Assembly: GCA_012959805.1 (NCBI GenBank)
Contig: DUCN01000056.1
Location: forward strand, 38,286 to 102,285
Source of the DNA: Myxococcales bacterium
GTDB taxonomy: Bacteria > Myxococcota_A > UBA9160 > UBA4427
DNA: 64,000 nucleotides
Direction of reading: 5' to 3'
The translations under genes and the position numbers were made by a program. The notes under the pieces are model-generated. The model saw only the letters and a list, made by a program, of their open reading frames with translations. It was not told the origin of the DNA and searched no databases. Below, one piece after another: positions 62,220 through 64,000 of this stretch (within the stretch, counting starts at the first letter, position 1; the number at the start of each line of letters is the position of its first letter).

Positions 62220-63439
62220 AGCGTCTGGCTATCCTCGGCAGCACCGGAAGTATCGGTGAGCAGACGCTCGACGTTGTTGCCGAGCATCCCGATCAATTCG
62301 GTGTTGTGTCGCTGGCAGCCGGTCGTCGTGTCGAACGTTTGATCGAGCAGGCCCGACAATTTCGCCCCCGCGTGGTTTCGGTCTCCGATCCCAAGGAAGT
62401 TCCCGATCTCGCAGCGGCGTTAGGCGATGACTTCGAAGTCGTCTCAGGTGATCCCGGACTCATCGCAGCCGCTACCGAGCCATCGGATCTGGTTGTCGCT
62501 GGGCTGGTCGGCTCAGTAGGCCTGCAGCCGACCCTTGCAGCGATTCGAGCTGGCCGGGATATCGGCTTGGCCAACAAGGAAGTCATGGTGATGGCGGGGG
62601 CACTCGTTTGTCGCGAGGCCGAGGCCCGGGGCGTCCAGATCATTCCGATCGATTCCGAGCACAGCGCGATCTTCCAATGTCTCGCCGGCAATCGCCGGTC
62701 TGAAGTCGAGCGGTTGATTTTGACCTGCTCGGGGGGACCCTTTCGAAGCTGGTCGCGGGAGCGGATCGAACAGGCGACTATCGCAGAAGCGTTGGCGCAT
62801 CCGAATTGGTCGATGGGAGACAAGATCTCGATCGACTCGGCCACGCTGATGAACAAGGGTCTCGAAGTCATCGAAGCACGATGGCTTTTCGACATTCCCG
62901 CCGACCGCGTCGATGTTGTGGTGCATCCCCAGTCGATCGTGCATTCACTCGTCGAGTACTGCGATCGCTCGGTCCTGGCGCAGCTCGGGCTTCCGGACAT
63001 GCGCGTCCCTATCGCCGTTGCGCTGGCGCATCCGGATCGCATCGCTCTTGATCTTCCGCGACTCGATCTCGCAGAACTCGCCCGACTCGATTTCGAAAAG
63101 CCCGATCGCGAGCGCTTCCCCTGTCTGGATCTCGCCTATCGGGCGGTCGCGGGAAGCGAGGCCGGTCCCGCCGTCTTGAATGCTGCCAACGAAATAGCGG
63201 TTCGTGCATTTCTCGATCAGGAGATCGATTTTCCCAGTATCGCTGTCCTGAACGGGGAGATTCTCGATCTACACCTGAAAGATCATCTAGGTGAACGCGT
63301 CGAGAGTCTCGACGAAGTGGTGGCTGCCGATGATTGGGCGCGGAATGCCGCAACAGGTTGGCTCGACTCGCATCCGTTCCTTGCGTCGTCCTCTTCTCCA
63401 TCATCGTCTGCACCCCCGACTTCGGCGACGGCCAGCTAA
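62216..63439 (+). CDS. dxr: 1-Deoxy-D-xylulose 5-phosphate reductoisomerase
   Basis: This 407-residue enzyme carries out the first committed step of the MEP isoprenoid pathway, DXP to MEP with NADPH. The Rossmann start KRLAILGSTGSIGEQTLDVV (2-21), ANKEVMVMAGALV (about 120-132), the metal-binding DSEHSAIFQCL (about 142-152), the flexible-loop GPFR (about 180), and NWSMGDKISIDSATLMNKGLEVIEA (parts near 201-225) are in place. The C-terminal FLDQEIDFPSI segment is also present. The final 20 residues are a Ser/Pro-rich tail. It is coupled to uppS by a 4-base overlap and to rseP by a 1-base overlap (taATG), so the pathway to polyprenyl carriers is co-expressed with the site-2 protease. Confidence 0.96.
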   Translation: MKRLAILGSTGSIGEQTLDVVAEHPDQFGVVSLAAGRRVERLIEQARQFRPRVVSVSDPKEVPDLAAALGDDFEVVSGDPGLIAAATEPSDLVVAGLVGSVGLQPTLAAIRAGRDIGLANKEVMVMAGALVCREAEARGVQIIPIDSEHSAIFQCLAGNRRSEVERLILTCSGGPFRSWSRERIEQATIAEALAHPNWSMGDKISIDSATLMNKGLEVIEARWLFDIPADRVDVVVHPQSIVHSLVEYCDRSVLAQLGLPDMRVPIAVALAHPDRIALDLPRLDLAELARLDFEKPDRERFPCLDLAYRAVAGSEAGPAVLNAANEIAVRAFLDQEIDFPSIAVLNGEILDLHLKDHLGERVESLDEVVAADDWARNAATGWLDSHPFLASSSSPSSSAPPTSATAS

Positions 63440-64000
63440 TGGGCGTGATCAACACGCTCGTCGCGGTGATCCCGATGCTGGGCATTCTGATCGTGGTCCA
63501 TGAACTCGGACATTTCCTGGTGGCGAAGGCCTGTGGCGTTCGAGTCTTAAAGTTCTCGATCGGATTCGGTGCGCCCATCGGAATCGGTCGCCTACGGCTG
63601 CGTTGGGAGCGGGGGGGGACCGAGTACGTGATCGGCTGGATTCCCCTCGGCGGCTTCGTTCGCATTTTGGGCGAGCCGATGTCCGGGGACGAGGAGTTCA
63701 TGCCTCCGGTCCCCGAGGACGTACGCAGCGACGAGTTCCTCGAGTCCAAGCCCGTGTGGCAGAGGCTGTTGGTGGTATTCGCCGGACCCGCGATGAATCT
63801 CCTGTTACCGGTGGTGTGCTTCGTCGGGATCCTCTGGTTCGGCTTTCCGCGCGCGGATGCCGTCGTCGGGATGGTCGAGGCGAAGTCACCGGCGGCGATT
63901 GCAGGTCTGCGGGTCGGAGACCGGATCCTTGCAATCGACGGTGAGGCCGCCGAGTTCTGGGACGACGTGGTTGTGCCGATCCGCGAACGCGAGGCGGGTG
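63439..64000 (+). CDS. rseP: Site-2 zinc metalloprotease RseP, 3' end outside window
   Basis: The ATG at 63439 shares its A with the dxr stop, and the frame is open to base 64000 (187 codons visible). The first helix carries the zinc-binding HELGH (VVHELGHFLVAKACGVRVL, about 18-36), followed by SIGFG and WIPLGGFVRILGEP, typical of the membrane-reentrant loop. A second hydrophobic helix with the FAGPAMNLLLPVVCFVGILW region (about 115-134) and the start of a PDZ domain (AGLRVGDRILAIDGE) come next. RseP-type proteases cleave anti-sigma factors and signal peptide remnants within the membrane. The second metal motif (NxxPxPxLDGG) would lie beyond the window. Confidence 0.93.
   Translation, partial: MGVINTLVAVIPMLGILIVVHELGHFLVAKACGVRVLKFSIGFGAPIGIGRLRLRWERGGTEYVIGWIPLGGFVRILGEPMSGDEEFMPPVPEDVRSDEFLESKPVWQRLLVVFAGPAMNLLLPVVCFVGILWFGFPRADAVVGMVEAKSPAAIAGLRVGDRILAIDGEAAEFWDDVVVPIREREAG

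Overview
The window is 64 kb of a bacterial chromosome with fairly high GC (about 60% by eye). Most genes are core functions. Gene order is that of deltaproteobacterial-grade lineages (Myxococcota, Desulfobacterota or Binatota-like): M23 peptidase-secA-argJ, amidase-rph-rdgB, tig-clpP-clpX-lon with flanking tRNAs, alaC-hom-thrC, and a lysine-rich histone-H1-like repeat protein. Myxococcota-like is my best guess from these traits. The sequence alone does not settle it. Both ends are open: a gene of unknown function enters at base 1 and rseP runs off base 64000.

Layout. 0-7 kb: an APC amino-acid permease, then alanine aminotransferase, homoserine dehydrogenase, threonine synthase and riboflavin synthase, closely packed. 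7-18 kb: a 977-residue secreted protease with two HtrA-like units, the second degenerate; MgtE; a P-loop-less HPr-kinase-like protein; a khpA pseudogene; a TPR protein; a tiny bS22/COX24-like ribosomal protein with clear promoter and terminator; a histone-like protein; RpoZ; a sensor-kinase-like protein whose phospho-acceptor His is Arg; and a PilT/PilU ATPase. 18-24.5 kb: small envelope proteins, then a wrecked flagellar region: motA with two internal deletions, motB with a one-base frameshift, a fliL start fused to a fliQ end, and a fliR start fused to a hook/rod gene end, around one intact NtrC-type regulator. 24.5-28 kb: amidase, RNase PH, RdgB, a PilZ tail remnant, a small membrane protein and a histidine phosphatase. 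28-35 kb: CstA, VanZ-like protein, then an ATP-grasp (Ddl-like) / lysine 2,3-aminomutase-like / MurJ group and a broken outer-membrane protein gene. 35-39 kb: fused HyuA-HyuB 5-oxoprolinase. 39-46 kb: tRNA-Lys, tRNA-Leu, tig, clpP, clpX, lon, tRNA-Val. 46-50 kb: a histidine-kinase tail remnant, SCP2 protein, tRNA-Asp, acyl-CoA synthetase and RarA. 50-64 kb: recN, an FHA protein, M23 peptidase, secA, argJ, rpsB, tsf, frr, uppS, dxr and rseP.

Two themes stand out. First, the window holds an unusual number of broken genes (khpA, motA, motB, fliL/Q, fliR/flg, pilZ, an outer-membrane protein, a kinase tail) among intact housekeeping genes, concentrated in motility functions. Multi-hundred-base deletions cannot be simple base-call errors, although the single-base lesions could be. 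Second, conserved operons have unusual gaps: pyrH is absent between tsf and frr, where an imperfect 14-bp repeat array sits instead, and cdsA is absent between uppS and dxr. No CRISPR array, insertion sequence, prophage or rRNA operon was seen.
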